Below are positions 5,436-6,060 of a stretch of 6,060 bases of DNA, piece by piece. Under the pieces are notes generated by a model that saw nothing but the letters and a program-made list of their open reading frames with translations, ran no database searches and was not told where the DNA came from. Position 1 is the stretch's first letter; each line of letters begins with the position of its first letter. The position numbers and the translations under genes are program-made. The stretch comes from Anaerolineae bacterium. Lineage in GTDB: Bacteria; Chloroflexota; Anaerolineae; DRVO01. The stretch lies in NCBI GenBank assembly GCA_012719195.1, contig JAAYAV010000127.1:1-6060 (forward strand), in the 5' to 3' direction.

Positions 5436-6060
5436 TCAGCGCGTCCTCTCTGGGTCAGGTAGCTGTCAATGGTGTCGGCGAGCTTACGCGCCCAGGCGGG
5501 GGCGCTGCCGATGTGCCCCGAGTTTCGCATGAGGTCGAGGATCCGTTCCGGAGCCAGGTGCTGCGTGAGGCGCGGGTCGGCGGCCAGAAGCTGGGCCAGC
5601 GTGTTAGGCGCTCCGGCCTGGACGGCCGCCCAAGCTTGCATGGCGTGCTCTCGTAGGACCTCGTGCATCTCCTGCCGGTCGGCTCCGGCCATCACCGCCT
5701 CCATCAGCACGACCTCGGTGGCGGCGAAGGGGCCGTAGTCCTCTAGGTTGCGCGCGATCCCGGCCGCGTTGAGGGTGAGCCCCTCAACTAGGCGCCGGAG
5801 CGAGGTGAGGATGTGGTCGGTGGCGAGGAACGCCTCCGGCAGCACAACGCGCCGGTTGGCGGAGTCGTCCAGGGTGCGCTCCAGCAGGGAGTTGGCGGCG
5901 TCGTTCCACAGTACTACCGGCAGCGAGGAGACATAGCGCGCCAGTGAGCAGATTGTCTCCGAGGTGATCGGGTTACGCTTGAAAGGCATGGCCGAGGAGC
6001 CCACCTGCTTGCGGCCGAACGGCTCGCTCCATTCGCCGATGGGGGGCGACTGGAGCACTC
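5432..6060 (-). CDS. purB: Adenylosuccinate lyase PurB, C-terminal part (cut by right window edge), ADSL-like type
   Basis: PurB releases fumarate twice: from SAICAR to give AICAR, and from adenylosuccinate to give AMP. About 209 C-terminal residues are present; family members have roughly 430-480, so the N-terminal half lies past the right edge. Counting from the first full codon (6058-6056, GTG, an internal Val and not a start), GSSAMPFKRNP (20-30) is the fumarase/aspartase superfamily signature with the mobile catalytic Ser loop. ERTLDDSANRR (60-70) is the nucleotide-binding segment that separates adenylosuccinate lyases from argininosuccinate lyases and fumarases. CSLARYV, LPEAFLATDHIL and PFAATEVVLMEAV further on align well with human ADSL (CSLARHL, LAEAFLTADTIL, PFMATENIIMAMV) and less well with B. 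subtilis PurB. The stop codon overlaps the purC ATG by 4 nt (ATGA). As the first gene seen here in the transcript, it may lie near the operon start, but the promoter is outside the window. Confidence 0.96.
   Translation of the reverse strand, partial: VLQSPPIGEWSEPFGRKQVGSSAMPFKRNPITSETICSLARYVSSLPVVLWNDAANSLLERTLDDSANRRVVLPEAFLATDHILTSLRRLVEGLTLNAAGIARNLEDYGPFAATEVVLMEAVMAGADRQEMHEVLREHAMQAWAAVQAGAPNTLAQLLAADPRLTQHLAPERILDLMRNSGHIGSAPAWARKLADTIDSYLTQRGRAE
5445..5449 (-). promoter_or_regulatory. Ribosome binding site of purC inside the end of purB
   Basis: AGAGG on the minus strand lies 9 nt before the purC ATG at 5435-5433, in the last codons of purB. It supports the start at the ATGA overlap. 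Confidence 0.6.

Larger units (their letters stand above)
1..6060 (-). other. Purine biosynthesis gene cluster purB-purC-purE-purF-purD-purM-purN, probable operon
   Basis: Seven co-directional pur genes are packed with overlaps of 1-4 nt or gaps of at most 47 nt and no visible terminator, which indicates co-transcription. Both ends run out of the window, so the promoter, any PurR or riboswitch control, and downstream genes such as purH cannot be assessed. The genes for FGAM synthetase (purL, purQ, purS) and for purK are not interspersed, unlike the B. subtilis order purEKBCSQLFMNHD. Confidence 0.9.

Noticed and set aside
4272..5462. Long plus-strand open frame (396 codons) opposite purC and purE
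   Set aside because: It lies antisense to two genes with unmistakable family motifs, has no recognisable domain, and is expected in GC-rich DNA where stop codons are rare on the opposite strand.
6056..6058. GTG near the right edge as a purB start
   Set aside because: It lies in the middle of the conserved lyase just before GSSAMPFKRNP; the frame is open to the window edge, so this is an internal valine of a truncated gene.
1..6060. Novel defence, mobile or regulatory system
   Set aside because: All sequence is accounted for by seven core purine genes with gaps of at most 47 nt; no unexplained repeats, integrase, toxin-like or orphan gene is visible.

Overview
The window lies inside a single purine biosynthesis (pur) gene cluster, entirely on the minus strand. 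In transcription order (right to left) it reads purB (3' part, cut by the right edge), purC, purE, purF, purD, purM, purN (5' part, cut by the left edge). Genes fill almost every base. Two junctions are 4-nt ATGA overlaps (purB/purC, purF/purD), one is a 1-nt TAGTG overlap (purM/purN), and the gaps are 18 nt (purC/purE), about 10 nt (purE/purF) and 47 nt (purD/purM). No promoter, terminator, RNA gene, repeat array or mobile element is visible, so the window looks like the interior of one long polycistronic transcript.

Together the genes cover most of the de novo route to IMP, plus the shared lyase: PurF (PRPP to phosphoribosylamine), PurD (to GAR), PurN (to FGAR), PurM (FGAM to AIR), PurE (AIR to CAIR), PurC (CAIR to SAICAR) and PurB (SAICAR to AICAR, and adenylosuccinate to AMP). 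FGAM synthetase (purL/purQ/purS), purK and purH are not in the window.

The most notable point is enzyme type. PurE carries class II (AIR carboxylase) signatures, SAHK and GRSNALGG, like metazoan PAICS and Treponema denticola PurE. It does not look like the usual bacterial class I N5-CAIR mutase, and this fits the lack of an adjacent purK. PurB is of the eukaryote-like ADSL type, and PurC is of the longer yeast ADE1-like type. PurF is the Bacillus-type enzyme with a cleavable propeptide and four cysteines placed as [4Fe-4S] ligands.

The DNA is GC-rich with GC-rich third codon positions, and the genes have Shine-Dalgarno sites. This indicates a high-GC bacterium. A Chloroflexota or similar deep-branching lineage is possible, but I cannot fix the phylum from the sequence alone. 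I found no previously undescribed system; the interest is in the combination of isoforms and in start-site details.
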